From: Pleodorina starrii
Lineage: Eukaryota; Chlorophyta; Chlorophyceae; Chlamydomonadales; Volvocaceae
Assembly (NCBI GenBank): GCA_030267565.1
Contig: BRXU01000015.1
Coordinates: 1,673,001 to 1,737,000, forward strand
Length of the DNA stretch: 64,000 nucleotides
Direction: 5' to 3'
Shown: in pieces, positions 1 through 13,300 of the stretch
Position numbering within the stretch: the first letter of the stretch is position 1
Layout: each line of letters starts with the position of its first letter
Notes under the pieces: model-generated
Databases searched by the model: none
Seen by the model: only the letters and a program-made list of their open reading frames with translations
What the model was told of the DNA's origin: nothing
Made by a program: the position numbers and the translations under genes

Positions 1-514
1 TGCAGGTTCCGTGTGCGTGTGTATGTAGGTGGGGGGGGGGGAGGGGTGGAAGGAGGGCCAACGGCGGCGGACCGCGCGCGCTGCAGTCCCTTCCTTCACG
101 ATGGCATCTTAAAGAGCGTCCGCAGACAAGCGAATGGAGCAGGCAGGGCGGCGTCAGCTGGAACAAACCGCAACGCAGCTCGTGTTACGACAAACACATA
201 AAAGCATATTTGTTATAGCAGCGACAGCACTTCCCATCGCCGTGATAAACTTTGTTTGCGCCCGCTGCGCCGGTGGTGGCTGCGATGTCGGAACCCACTC
301 CAAATGCACGTCACAACGAGCTAGGACGGGCCGTCAGTGGACGCGCTCACACTAGCAATTCATGTTCAGTTTCAATTATTGGTATGTCCAGTGTGTTTGT
401 ATTCATTTGCTTTGGAGTCCAGCAGCCTTGGCGCTGCACAAACAGAAACGCATCCCGGTTCGCGTATTGCGCTCGCACGGATGGGGAGCGGTCGTCCAAC
501 GCTTCCGCATTCAC
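1..514. other. No gene recognised; window edge
   Basis: The stretch starts with a G-rich tract (about positions 30-60) and has only short reading frames on both strands. If the exon at 515-809 on the minus strand is real, this is its first intron and the rest of that gene lies off the window. Confidence 0.4.
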
Positions 515-809
515 CTGCAGCGGCTAGCAGCAATTCTGAATAAGACATCTCATCTTGCACAATAGCCGCCCCCACCGCTTCCGGGGTCGTCTTTTGCCCG
601 AGAGGAAGCCCCGTCCTCGCGATTCGATAAGTGGAAACCCTGAAGAAGACAGCCGCCGCGATGCCCACACATATCAAGACCACTGTTGTGACTGGCAGTC
701 CTTGACCAGTGGGTCGGAACCTTGTCTGAATCTGCGCGCGGTCGTGGCGACGAGCGCTCGGCGACAATCGACGACGCTCCAGGATCCCCGTGGCAGATGT
801 CGGCAACAT
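515..809 (-). CDS. Possible first exon of an off-window membrane protein
   Basis: The reading frame opens with ATG at 809 and runs about 98 codons to a good donor (CAG|GTGAAT, exon end 515). It encodes a basic N-terminus followed by one hydrophobic segment (TTVVLICVGIAAAVFFRV, about residues 41-58), which would suit a type II membrane protein. I recognise no domain. The call rests only on open frame, start context, membrane segment and donor; an overlapping plus-strand frame also encodes a hydrophobic stretch, so this could be chance. If real, it is divergent from the glycosyltransferase at 1352. Confidence 0.3.
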
Positions 810-1351
810 TTATAAGTGTATCTTTTTTGCTATGCTCGGCTTTCATGCTACTCTTGTTGCAATATGCCCTGACAGACGGTCAGTTTTCAGGCTTCGGTGC
901 GGACGAGGATGGTCGATTTGTCCAATGGCAAAGGGTGCAACGTAAGGCTGGATTTTTCAAGCTGATAAGCACGTCAACTGGAAGCTTGGGCGTCTGGCGC
1001 GTGTTGTGATTAACGTAAACCCAACCGCAAGTGTTCCGACGCGACACCTCTCTTTCGCGACATCAGACACAGCATTTGCCATTCAATAGAGCCATTATAA
1101 TTCTTGAAGCAGCAATAATGCTTGCATGATCCGCTGATTCCCGATGGGGCTGGGTGCGGATATGTCTGCGGAAGCCGAAACGAAACGCGTGTTGCGCCGT
1201 ACAACCGTTCTTCGTAGAAGTCGTAGATGTTTTCAAGGAAGGAAGTTGTAATACCTTTGCTCAATCGAATGATGCCGTGCTAGTAGCATATGCCCATGCC
1301 CACGTCATCTGCAGCTATGTAACTCGCCTAGTCAAAGGTCGTTGGTTTGTC
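810..1351. promoter_or_regulatory. Upstream region of the GT31-like gene
   Basis: No convincing exon is seen. The segment lies between the possible minus-strand exon (ATG at 809) and the glycosyltransferase start at 1352, so it should hold the promoter and 5' leader of the latter and perhaps a shared divergent promoter. I found no sequence element I would name. Confidence 0.3.
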
Positions 1352-3521
1352 ATGTCGCGGTTGAAGCACAATCTTCCTTTTTTGGCATTATTTTTAGCAC
1401 TCGCTTGCAAATGTAACGAAGGACAGACCGCTGAGGCGACCAATAACACAGCAGCGACCTATTACAGCCTCAGCGACCTGGTCGCAACGTTCGCGACAGA
1501 TGTTAACAATGCTGCTATGATTGATGTCACAAGACTGTGGAGATTCGGCATTCGGACCCACATTATTGTTGACCAGGGCCTGGATGTCAACACGCTCAAC
1601 ATCCTCGGTGCGTGCGGGATTCCTCCAATCTTCCCCCTCCTCATCTCTCTTTGTCTCAATTACCTCGCTCCCTGACCCATCCCATCCTGTGCCAAGCACC
1701 TCATCAGCATCGGCGCGCGCCACCGGGGCCCGTGAGTCTCCCGCACCTCCCGTGCCGGGGCCCCCCACCCCCCATTTCCGTCTCCGCCCCCGCCCTGCCC
1801 GCCGGGACCCGCATCGCCAACCCCCCTTCAGAATCAGACACCGCCCCGCCCTGCGCCTGACACCGCAACCCCTACTGCACAGCCGCTGACCTTCCCGACA
1901 GCAAACTGACCCACGGGTCCGCAACCCAACCCAACCCAACCCAACCCCAGGCGCACCGTACGGTGAGAGCTTCACCGTGCTCCCAGCAATTCCGGCACAC
2001 CCTGGAGCGCTGCGCCACGTGCTGGCTCCCTTGTTCGCGGCGGAGGCCTTTGGAGTCAGCAGCAACGCCGACAGCTCCGGCAGCGGCAGCGGCAGCGGCG
2101 ACTTCAAGTGGCTGCTGGTGGGCGACGCCGACACGGTGTTTGTGTCGCGCGCGGTGCTGGACCTGCTCAACGAGTTGGGTTTGGACGCGGATGAGCCGCA
2201 TATGCTGAGCGACTTCCTGGTGGAGTGCGACCTGGGGGACTGCAGGTCGGACTACTGCCCAGTGTGCTATTCGCCGCGGCGAGGTGGGGCGGGGGCTGCT
2301 GGGGGCGCGGGGACGGGGGATACTGGTAGTACCGGTTTTTGGGGTGCTGTGAGGTGCGAGGCTGGCAACCATGCGTCGGCGGTTTTCATAGAAACAGTGG
2401 TTAGGGTTTGGGGCGGGATTCGCCGTCGCTGTCTTGCCCCCTCCCGCCCGCCCGCGTGCTAGCCTGCCCGTCGATGTTCGATCCACGCCGCCCCTCCACC
2501 CGCCCGCCCGCCCGCCCGCCCGGCCTCGTGCACAGTCGACCGGCGCTGCCTGCCGTGCCCCGCCGGCCGCCGGCTGTGTCCCTGCCGGCTGCCGGAGCCG
2601 TGCGCCCGGCCGCGGTCCGAGCCCATGGCGGGCTTGCCGCCCGATTGCGCCGTACAGTACGAGGTGTCGGCGTACGGCGGCGCGGGCATCATCTACAGCG
2701 TGGGGCTGCTGCGGCTGCTGGCGGCCGACCCGCGGTTCTACGCCGCTGAGGCGCTGCGGGCGCTGGTGGCCGAGCGGCCCTTTGGAGGTGAGGCGGGGCG
2801 TGGTGAACCGTGATGTGCCGTTTGCCGTGTAGGGTTACATATAGGAAGGGTAAAATCATTATAAAACGAACGAGGACATGAGAAGTGTTGGAATGTGCGG
2901 ACGAACACCTGCCCCTACTTCAGTCCGCTCCCTGTCGCGCGGCTTCGGTGCGGGTGCGGCGTTGTCCGCCAAGCGGTGGCTCTCGTTCGAAGCTGCCTCC
3001 ATAAGGCCGTCAGCCGTACACTAAAGTAGGGTAGGGCCGTCAGCCAAAACCGAAACCCTAAGTACGGCCAACCGAAACCAAGTACGGCCAACCGAAACCA
3101 AGTACGGCCAACCGAAACCAACCGGCCACCCAACTGGCACCACCCGCTTGACCCACTGACCGCGGCTGCTCATGCAGACGTGGCGCTGGCTGAGCTCGTT
3201 CGGATGAAGGGTTACGGCTTCACCCGCTTTCCACCGCCGCCAGCAGCGCCCACGAACAGCGGTGAGGACGGCGAGCGGCGGTATTTTTCGTCGTACTCGT
3301 GGTACAACGACCGCCGTACACCGCGCGAGCAGCTGATCGAGCTGCTGCGGCTGGACCATCAGGCGCCGGAGGCGGTACGGCACATGGTATCGTACCATGT
3401 GCACACGTGGTCTGGGCCGGAGTTTGGGACGCATGTGGTGCCGCCGTACAGGTCTATTGTACAGCTGCTGACGCGGAAGCCGCGGAGCGCGCGGGGGGCG
3501 GGCGGGGGCGGGGCCCGGTGA
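1352..3521 (+). CDS. Fringe/C1GALT-like glycosyltransferase (GT31-type)
   Basis: Four exons join in frame: 1352-1607, 1951-2283, 2536-2787 and 3178-3521, giving 394 residues. The start was chosen because it opens a hydrophobic signal/anchor (LPFLALFLALAC), which predicts a Golgi/ER lumenal enzyme. Exon 2 holds the nucleotide-sugar/metal site region WLLVGDADTVFVS, where DAD stands in place of the usual DDD/DxD of fringe-type enzymes. Exon 3 holds YGGAGIIYS, the GGAG motif typical of fringe and core-1 galactosyltransferases. A Cys-rich stretch (several CxxC-like pairs) joins exons 2 and 3. Exon 4 ends in a conserved-looking aromatic/His region (YSWYNDRR, MVSYHVHTWSG) and a Gly/Arg tail. The family is clear from the motif order; donor sugar and acceptor cannot be read. 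The exon 3 acceptor is the least certain junction, although its phase fits. Confidence 0.75.
3055..3122. repeat. 20-bp tandem repeat in the last GT31 intron
   Basis: A 20-bp unit (AAGTACGGCCAACCGAAACC) is repeated about 3.3 times with essentially no divergence, inside the intron between 2787 and 3178. Confidence 0.9.
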
Positions 3522-6286
3522 TGATTGATGGTGGGTGGTGGGTGGTGGGTCGTGTGCTGGGAGAAGGATCGAAGGCAGCGAAATGTGGACGAGAACGAGA
3601 TGTGGAAGCGAATGGGGACGGAGCTTCTTGACCGAAGATTGGACGACTGGCGGCATGGGTGTTGTTGTTGATGTTCGCACGACCTGGACCTGGAGGCCAA
3701 CCACGCTTTGGCTTTGCACCGTTGAGCGGGTGTGGGTACTGTGGGGGGCAGCAGTGGTGGGTCTGTGCCCCTGTGTGGGCGTGCGGGTGGGAGTGACTGA
3801 GTGGATTGTTGGTGGACGGGTGGGCGGGTTGATCAACAGCGAGTACGGTACATGCCGTGATGAGAGCAGTGACCCCTGCGGCAGAGGACGAGGAGGGAGG
3901 AGGCAGCGAGTGCATCGGGGGAGCGGCGGGGGGCTGCTCCGGGGCGGACGAGGAGGGAGCGTGCAGCGAGCGAGTTCGGGTGGGCGGTACCGGTAGTACA
4001 TGTGGGCGGAGATTGGCGCACGGCGGGAAGGCCCCGCGTTTCTGCGTGTGCATGTGGGTGGCTGGGTGGGTGGGTGGTGAGTGCTGACGCGCGCGTGACT
4101 GGGAGGGTGAGATGTTCAAGAGAGTGTCGAGAAGGATTGGCAAGTAGGTCTTAGGGCGGGAGGAGGAGGGGCTCGGATGAGCTTGGAGAGGACTGAGCGC
4201 GCATGCGAGCAAAACGGCCTGGCTGGGCTGGCCAGAATAAAAACACACTTCCCCGCCTCCACCCCAAAGGGTGCATCGGCATCACGATATCTCATTCCCA
4301 CAACCCCATGTTGTGACCAGGAAGCTGCATTCGTTGGGCGGCCCTCGGGGTCGTTGGCGGTTGGCTACAAGAGCGCGCGCTGTTACTCGGACGACGGTGA
4401 TTGCTGTTGGAATGGCCACCGGGTCTGGACGTCGGTATGCGCTTGTTCCGGAGTGCCCAGGGTGTGCCAGGAGTGATCTAATCCGGGTTTGGATCGGGTT
4501 TCGGAGCTTCGGAGGGGCAAGGGTCAGGGCAATCGTGTCATGGCGTGCACCACCGCGCTTCAACTCGGTGGTACGGCATGTACGTGCGAGAGCCGTATTG
4601 GTACAGCACATCACCTCTCATCTTCTTCCTCAAGAGTACAGATCGACCAACCGTACAATGCGCCAACTACTCGTCAATTAGGTACCCATGACGTGCAACG
4701 GCAGCCGTCGCTCCCACACAGCACAACCTCCGCTCGAGCCGGTGCCGATCGCCAGACGACCGGCAGGCGGTGGACAGGTGGAGAGGGTAGAACAACGGAC
4801 TATCTGGATCGTACGGCAGCACAGCGAGCGGAGTCAAAACCAACGCAGTCCCTCTCCTTCCTCCCGATCAACAAACACTACTAGAGACGTCATTCTTCGT
4901 GGACGCGTCGTTCCCAAACTCCCGGACCAGGAACCGCACACGCGCCGCCAGCAACAGACCCCCCAAATGACCTGACCCTCGAGGTACGCTGACCCGCCGC
5001 CACAAAAAAGCTGGACAGCTCCGGAACCCCACGTCGCGTCGATGTCCTCCACCACCACCACCACCACGCATCGCGATCATCGCTAGCGCCCGAACAACCA
5101 AGTGCCATATGTCAACAAAACACCAACATGGCAGTCGACCCGAGAGCCGAGGCTCCGCCCAACGACGGACAACGGACAGCGCTCCCTACCACCGAATCGC
5201 GACGCGTCCGTCCATGCCACCGCGAGGGCAGCTCTTCCGTGCCGCTCTCCACCGGCCCGGCTGTCCCTCCATTCATCTCTCTCTCTTTCCCTACCGACTC
5301 CCAAGCGACCCCAGACTGCAATACGGTACATCCGAACGAAAGCAACTACGACCGCGCCCGACCTACAAGCAAAATCAACAATGCGGTGTGCAATGCCAAA
5401 TCTAATACCCACCGCCCGTCAACCCAACCTCGCCCGGAGAGACAGCCACCCGCGAAAACGCCCCTTCCCCATCCCGGGGCCAACCGACGTACAGGTCATG
5501 GCTGTGGCGAGCCCCTGGGACAACTGTATTGTACTGTACTGTACGCCCGCCGCAGCCATAACCCGACCTTCCCCCCCCCACCGAGCTACTCTCCAACAAA
5601 ACGACAACAAAAACGAAAATGGCAGATCACGGGTGTGTGTATTAGTCAGCTCATGAGCTGCAATCGAGACGCAGCGATGGGATCCCTGGATGGCACCCGT
5701 GGCACCGAGGGCGGGAGGGGAGGGAAGGGAGGGGGGGGAGGGGGACGAGAGCCAGGGGAAAGGGGAGCGGTCACTCGACGCAGGTCAGCTGGGCCGCGGA
5801 GGCGACTCAGCTCAGACCAGCCCAGCCCTCCTCGCCCATCGTCCCGTGCCAGCCCTGTCCAGCCCCTCTGTCGCACCGCCGACACCACCACCACCACCAT
5901 TCACCACCACCACAGGGCGCACACACGCCCTGCGCCTGCACCGTCATGCAGCCGGTGCGGCCGCCGGCTGCGACGGTGACGACTTCCCCGGGGTACCTTA
6001 GGTGAGCTGCTGACGGGCACTCCCACCACCACCACCACCACCACTACTGGCTACACGCGTACACCACGACATGACACGCCACGACAGGGACCCCGCCCCG
6101 CCCGGCCGAGCCTGGCAACCCGGCCCCGTCACCGCCTTCACCCGTGTCGTGCATCGACACCTATCTACCCCTTTCCTCCATCCACCCATCCATCCATCCA
6201 TCCGTCCACCCAACGCATCTACCCATCTATCTAGCTGCCACTTTCTCTATCCATCCATATTATCCATCAGTCTATCTGTTGTCTAT
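3522..6286. other. Convergent intergenic region, no gene recognised
   Basis: This 2.8-kb gap separates the stops of two convergent genes (GT31-like + and kinase -), so it should hold both 3' UTRs. It contains T/G-rich (GGGT)n near 4050-4080, G tracts near 5720-5750, (CCA/CAC)n near 5880-5910 and 6030-6045, and (ATCC)n near 6180-6280. The longest frame (5128-5979, +) is Arg/Pro/Thr low-complexity sequence without splice-site support and I do not treat it as a gene. No TGTAA poly(A) signal stands out for either gene. Confidence 0.5.
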
Positions 6287-9200
6287 CTACTTGGGGCTGC
6301 GGTAGCGGTACTGCAGCCAGGGGTGTTTCAGCGCCTGCGCCGCGGTGGGGCGCTTGTCGGGGTCGGGCACCAGCAGGTGGCGGATGAAGTGCAGCATGCC
6401 GCGGTCAGAGGAGGTCACGCGGGCCTGGAGCGTGGTGCGCTTGGGGGCAAGCAGCTGCGGGGCGGGCGGCGGGGGGAAGCGGAGGGGGGGGTGAGGGGGA
6501 CAGAAGATGCAGGGTTAGGCAGAGTGCTTGTCCGTGTGTCAAGAGGAAGGAGCCCATTGACTTCAGAGGCGGCGCGCTGCCCTGTCACGGATTTCTCCTC
6601 CGACGAAAGTATCCGCAGCAGCCTTTTGCTTTCTGCAGCAGCACCCAACGCACGTGGCAGCAAAGCTCCGCCGGCCCCTGATGTGTTATCGTATGTCACA
6701 CCCCACCCCACCCCACCCCACCACCCCACCCCACCCCACCTCGAAGAGCCCCGTCTCGGCGTTGCGCTCGTACACCCTGCCGGACCGCGTGAAGAAGGCA
6801 CCCGCATACTGCCCCTGCTCCAGCATGTACGGCGGGAACTCGCCCAGCATGCCCACCATGCGAGCCATCATGGCCGCCTCGCTCACATTCTGCGCTCGGC
6901 GCCGTCAGCGGTCACGGGGAGTGGGGGCGTCCGTTTCGTTTCGGCTTGGTTCGTCATCCTCAGGGGCGGAAACGAGGTGCCGTCAAGATGCAGGTCACGA
7001 GCATATCCATCATGGTACCACGGGTCCGGGCCAACCGCGTCAGGTTCCCCAAAATGAAGGGCCCTCGGCGGCGGGGACAGCCCGTCTGCTCCCCAAACAC
7101 ACAACTGCAAACCGAGCCAGCAGCATGGTCCCACAGCCACAACTACAAGCTAGAAGGCCACGCAACTACCACACATCCGGAGCCGGGGCCGGAGGGCAGC
7201 GCGACTCTGGAACCGGAGGATGCACAACTACGGTGCGGAGGGTTTGAGGCACCGCAGGGTGGGGCCAAGCGGAGGCCGGGGGGTAAAAAGGAAATACCGC
7301 AGCGGAGACGGAGACGGCGAACGGACCCGGACCCGGGAGCAGGGCCCATGGCCCGGGGAAGCTTTGGCGGCGCACGCACTCACGCACTCACCGGGAAGAG
7401 CACCTGCCCCGTGGCCAGCTCCGCCATGACGCAGCCCAGCGACCAAACGTCGATACGACCATCGTACGGCAGGCCGAGCATCACCTGCGGGCAGGGCCGA
7501 CCCACAGTACACCAGTTGGGGTGTGTCGGGTTGGGGACCGGGTCGGACCTTTCTGGGTGGAGCCGCGGGAGACGAAGGGGTGCGCGCCACTGCGCGCCAT
7601 CCATCCATCCGCGCCGCCTCCTCCTTCCCGCCCCGCCCCGCTGCCTCTGCCGGCTTGGGTGCTAAAAGTGTAGTCGAGGTGGCGGCAGTGCGCAGCACGC
7701 CAGAAGCCCCCTGCCCCCCCCCAAACTGCGCCTCCCAGCTATCCCCGCGAGCTGGCTGCTGCTGCTGCTGGCACCACGGCCCGTTGCGAGTTCGAGAAGA
7801 GTGCGCCTCACGGTTCCCCGGACTCCTCCGGTCTCCGCTGCCTGTCCCCAGTCCCCCCCACTCACCTCGGGTGCGCGGTACGACCTGCTCTGCACGTAGT
7901 GGCTCATGTGCGCTTCCGAGTTGTAGATGGAGCAGCCCAGATCGATCAGCTTCACGGAGCACCTGCCGGGTTGGGGGCGAGGCGGAGCGGAGCGGGGGGG
8001 GGGGGGTTCAGGGAGTGATATAGCGGGGGGGGGGGGGGGGACCGGGGGGGGGGCCAGGATGGGGGGCGCCGGGGCGGGGCGGGGCCGGTCAGTTTGGGCG
8101 GCAAATACACCTCGATGAGCAAGTCACCGTCAGGCCCTTTACCACGCAGGAGCCTGCAAAAGCTGTTGCAGCCGCTAGCCGAATGGAGAACCACTCACTT
8201 GCTGTAGTTCTTGACCAGGATGTTCTCCGGCCTGCACGCAGGTGGGGCAAGGTGGGCGGTAGGTGGGTTACGAGCGGCCGTGTGCACAGCTGTACGCACA
8301 CAGACAGACAGACGGACAGCCCTGGTGGAGCCCTCCTCCGGTACGCAGCCCGAGCCCGACCGGACCACAAAAGCACAACCCTACGGCGCCAGGCTCTTCA
8401 TCCGCCGGCGCTCCACGCCCGGCAACAAGGTAAGAGAACGGACCTCCGCTCCCCCGCTACGGGCGGCAGTTCCGCCGTCCAAGCGGGAGCTTTCCCTCAT
8501 GCATCCAATCCCCTTCGATTTGCAAAAGCCTCAGCCCGGCCCGGCCCGCGCCTCGCCGAGCCGCCAAATCCTCCCTCCCTCACCCGCCCTCCTTTGCTGG
8601 CCCCCTCTCCCTCCCCAGCCTCTGGCAGTCCAACCCGGTCGGTCATCCCCTCCCCCCCGATCACCACGCACTTGACGTCCGCGTGTATGACGTGGTTGGC
8701 GTGCAGGAAGGCCAGCCCCTGCAGCACCTGCCGGGCGATACTCTGCATGCGACCCGCCGTGAAGTAGGAGGGGTCGTAGCACTGCGTGTCGAACAGGTTG
8801 CCGCCCAGAAGCTCAACGACCAGGAACAGGTGGCCCTACGCAGCAGACACACACATCACACCGCAGCCGCAGTCGTGCGTCGGGAGGGGCAATCGACAGG
8901 CCAAAGGTAAATAAGAAAAGGGTGAGGGGAGGCGAGTCAGCAACCTGACCGGCCGGCATGGGTCGTAGGGTCAGCGGCTGGGGGACCGGGTACGACAAGA
9001 TCACTCGACGCGGAAGCAGCGCGTCGTGCGGCGGCGCGCAGGCGCGCCAGCGCTTGACTCGGGAGATGCGTCGAGTGCATCTCCTGCTCCGCCGAACGCA
9101 CGCCTGGCGCGTGCCGGCTGGCTAACTGACTGGCTGGCCGGCTTCACCACGGGCGCATGCCCCGCTGCGCGGGCCCGGGCCCAATCACGGCTGAACCCGC

Positions 9201-10261
9201 AGAATGCGCCCTCCCGCAGGCGATGATGGTGTTACGCACGACTCGCGCCGTACCATGTGGTAAAAGTAGTCGTACAGGCGGGCGATGTGGTGCTGGTCGT
9301 GCGGGTCGCGCGCGTTGACCATCTGCAGCAGCCGAACCTCCTCCAGACACGCGTCCATGCACTCCTTGTCGTTCTGCTTGCGCGCAAAGGGGCGAGGGGT
9401 AGAGTGCCATGGGTCGTGCGCGGCGGCGGCGGTTGTGGGGGTGAGGTGGACTGAAATATGGTATTGGCATCGGTTACAGAAACCAGCCATACAGATACAG
9501 GAGGTGACATTGAAGCGATGCCAGGGAAGCTGACGCTCGAAATACAAGTCCGGGGCCGTGCGTCCATGCCGTGGGTGCCGGTGGCGTCCAAGTGCGTTCT
9601 TCAGGAGTGGACCTTCAGGGCACAACACCAGCAGAGGGACCATTGCCGCCCCTGCAGCAGACCCGCAGCAGGACTTTCGGACCGGACGCGCACGGCTTGA
9701 GCGTCATACCTTGACGACCTTGAGGCAAACCAGCCGGCGCTCCAGAGTGTCGTACGCCTGAACGGCCCGGCTGAAAGCCGCGGCGCCTACCTGCTCCAGG
9801 ACTTGGTACCTGCGTCAGGGGCGCAGCCGCGAAACGGTACAAGCGCTCTGGAAAAGTTCTGCCGTATTTTCACAGGGATAGCGCTCTCGGTCAAACAGCA
9901 AAACGTGCGCAATCAGGCACAAACAGTACCGTGAAGCTCGCACGTGATCAGCGCTTTCTTGACTGATCCGGACTTTCTCTTGACTGGGAGGGGCCTTGTC
10001 GGATCCCCGGTTCTGCCCCGCCCGGTGGCACGAAAACGCAACGCGCCTTGGAGGCACCAACGTAAACAACGTTACACATGCAACAACAACTTGCCTGCCC
10101 GCGATAAGCTTCCCTGGCAACAGCTCAATCTCGTCGCCCATGGCCGCCGCCGTGGAGGCGCGTCGGCCGATGACCCGCAGCTGGATGACTTCAAAGTCCT
10201 GGTCAAAGGACGCCTGGTCGTACGCCATGGCCGGCACTCCCGGAGCCACCTTGAGGCCTGT

Positions 10262-10315
<54 letters not shown>

Positions 10316-13300
10316 AAATCGTAACACAGGCGCACCCATCCACGCGGGCCATGCAGTGACAGCTGACAGGTGGCACTGGCACTGGCAGGCTTTGAGCGCG
10401 GGAAGCCAGGGAGGACGGGGGCTGCCTTTGGCGCCCTGAGGGTTCCCTCCGCGGCTGGCAAGGAACTGGCCAGCTCGATTGGTGCCTCGCTGCGGTGCCG
10501 CCGCGCGCTCCGTCCTGGTGCGGGAGGGCAGGGCAGGCGCTCGTCCCGGGGAGACCGGACAGCAGCACGAACAGCAGCGCCTCCCAGGGAAGCGCCCCAA
10601 AGGGGATGGGGAGGGGAGACGTCGAGTCGAGTCGCGGCCCGCGCGTGCGGCGTGCGCGGGCAGAGGGGCTGAAGCTCTCCAGTGCCACTGCTGCATTGGG
10701 ACCTGTCGAGCTTTGACCTTTGGAGCTTCAAGGGCGTCCTGGAGATGGAGAGAGGAGCAGTGCAGCCCCCAGGGACAGCCTCCGCACCACCCGGGTCCGA
10801 GGCACCGCACGCAGCGCCGCCGCGGCCCTGGCCCGCGCACCGCGATACCGCCGCACCGCCGCCCCCTTCCCCGGAGAAGACAGCCACTCCGCGGCGGTTG
10901 GTCCGCCCGTGTTATCCCCAGGGATACGGTGGAACGAAACGCACCCGATGGCTTGGTCTCCGTGAGGTTCGGGCGTATGCTGACTTGGAAGGACGGCCCC
11001 AACATGGGGGGCCCCACAGCAGAGGGCGCAGCGTGCCCGAAGTCCTGCGTCCAGCCAGGGGCGGGGCGGGGCGGGAACGGGCCGCCATGCCGCTGAGTTC
11101 CTCCTCGGGCCGAGGTCGAGGCTCCAAGGCCAGCGACGCTACGGAGGCCACCGGGCAGGTTACAGCCGTCGGGCTGGTCGTGGCCGCTAGGGCACCATTG
11201 AAAAGACTTCTGAGCTGCTAGAGGCGACGACCCGGGCGCCGCGTGCCTGGCTCAGGGTCATGTCGCACGGGAGCCACAACACGGTGTCCAGCCGCCCTGG
11301 AGCGTGCACACAGCTGGCCCAGGGGCTTGAGGCCGAGTCCGGGGCGCGCTGCACCTCCGCTTCCCAAAAAGCAAGGACACTGAGGGGGCGGTTATAACTT
11401 TCCTTGTTCAGGCGCCCTAGTGCTGCGGCCCGAAGGAAAGGGCAACGCAATCCGCGGCCCCCACACCCCCCCGGCCAGCACCTTATCGAGGGACAGCGTG
11501 CATCACGCGCGCAGTCCGCCCCGCAGCCCCGTTGCTCGCGCCACGCCCGCCTGTGTACGCGCCGCCGCGCAACACTCGCCTGTATCCCGTCCTCGTGGGC
11601 CTCCTGGTGGTGCCCATGTCGGTCGTGGTGGTGGTGCTGCGCGTGGTGGTGGTGCTGGTGGTGGTGGTGTGAGCCGCTGTCATAGTAGGGCTCCGAGGTG
11701 CTTTCGCCACCCGCGCTCCTGGCGGCGGCGTCCTCGGCTGCGCCCTCATCCGAGTGCCAGCTCCCAGCCTGAGCCTCCTCCTCGTCAGAGCCATCCTGTG
11801 TGGGAGCGGGAGCGGGGTGATGCACGGATACCGGTGGGTCGGAGCGGGGTGGGAGGAGGCCAGAACACGCGTGGCATGGCACGGCACGGGGCGGCGCGGC
11901 GTCCGGCACTCGTCCACGGGGCTCGATCTGGGAAGGCCCGTTGCTCCAAACATCCACACAAATCCATCCCGCATTTGAGCTCGCAGAAGCACAAACACAG
12001 CTCCAGTTGTTTAATGCCTTCTCTGCCCCTGTCAAGATCGCTCGGTGACAGGGTCTTTCTCCCGCCCCTCCGGTCCCGCAGCCGACCGACAGCATCGCCG
12101 CCCAACCTCGCCCCGCCCCGTCAGCGGCTGCGCGCCGAGAGCTCCGAAACACGGCATAGCCCGCCCGTGGCTGCATCCCTCCATCACGCGCTGCTCCGGA
12201 GCGACTGGCTGCGCCCTACCCATCGAAATGCTGCCGCCCGGGTGTTCAGATGGCTGCAACCCTCTCTGCGCACCGAGGGCATCCATTGAGCCCTGGCAAC
12301 CCGAGAGCATCTGGGCAATGGGGACCTGGCCCCCTGGCACCTGGCCCCGCGGACAACCGGCAACTCTTCCATAAACATAGACCCATCTCCCAATGTTCTC
12401 GCCAGCTGCTGACGGCGTCGCACACCTGCCACGACTCCAGCGCGTCCCGTAGCTGGGGGTCCCCCTCCTGGTCAAGTGAGCCCAATTCTGGGGAGGCGGG
12501 TGGGCGCACCGGGGGCAGGGCGGTGGTGAGCTGCGTTGAATCGTCGCCATGACGGCCCAGCGCATCGCGCCTTTCAGCGGTGCGCAACAGTCCACACAGT
12601 ACGTCGCCAGGAGCGGTGCTCCCCAGGGGCCGGGGCGCTGAGTCCGGGGCCTTTCCCCGGACTCAGCCAGCCCAGGGACAGCAGGGAGCAACATTTACCA
12701 ACCCACATGGGGCACATATCCCGGGGTAAAGCAGGGCCAAACTCCAAGGCGGACGGAGTGACAGGCACTGACAGCGACGTGGTTGCCGGGCGTAGCTTCA
12801 GGTGTGTGGTCTTAACGATCATGAAGCTGAGGGGCTGCTTTTGCGGGTCCAGGAATCGCCAGCGGGGACCTTGTTGGATCCCCTGCAAAGGGCGTCGGCT
12901 GCCGCGGCAGTGCGCCGTGGATCGCACGCGCGGCTGATGCCCGTGCTGTAGCAGTGCTGCAGCCACGACGTGCAGCGGCTCAGCTGATGCCGACGTGAGG
13001 CTGAGTGATGCTGCAGTCGTGGAGGCAGCTCAACCCAGATGCACAGCGGACGCAGCAAGTGCACACCGCAGGGATGACAACACGCTGTGCCATCATTATG
13101 GACTCCTGAAGTGATCGCTAGAATCACAACCTTGCACGGCCGGCGCACGGGACCCGGAAGTTTTCGGCTCAGCCCGGGCAGCTGGCGAGATGGGGTGGCG
13201 CATACCTTGCTGCAGGTTCGGGTCCCGGAAGTCGTCTAACGTAGCCCCCTCCGGCAAGAGCCCCAGCGCGTGCAGCAGGTACAGAGCCTGCTCGTCTGAG

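Noticed and set aside
797..1009. Plus-strand frame with a hydrophobic stretch (FISVSFLLCSAFMLLLLQYA) as a first exon of the GT31-like gene
   Set aside because: The exon at 1352 already begins with its own signal/anchor, and I found no donor/acceptor pair joining the two in a sensible frame.
5128..5979. 283-codon plus-strand frame
   Set aside because: Low-complexity Arg/Pro/Thr composition, no motif, and it lies between two convergent genes where 3' UTRs are expected.
9815..11017. Single 400-codon minus-strand frame
   Set aside because: It spans the (GT)n microsatellite and reads the true kinase exon only partly in frame; the domain sequence is recovered only by splicing.
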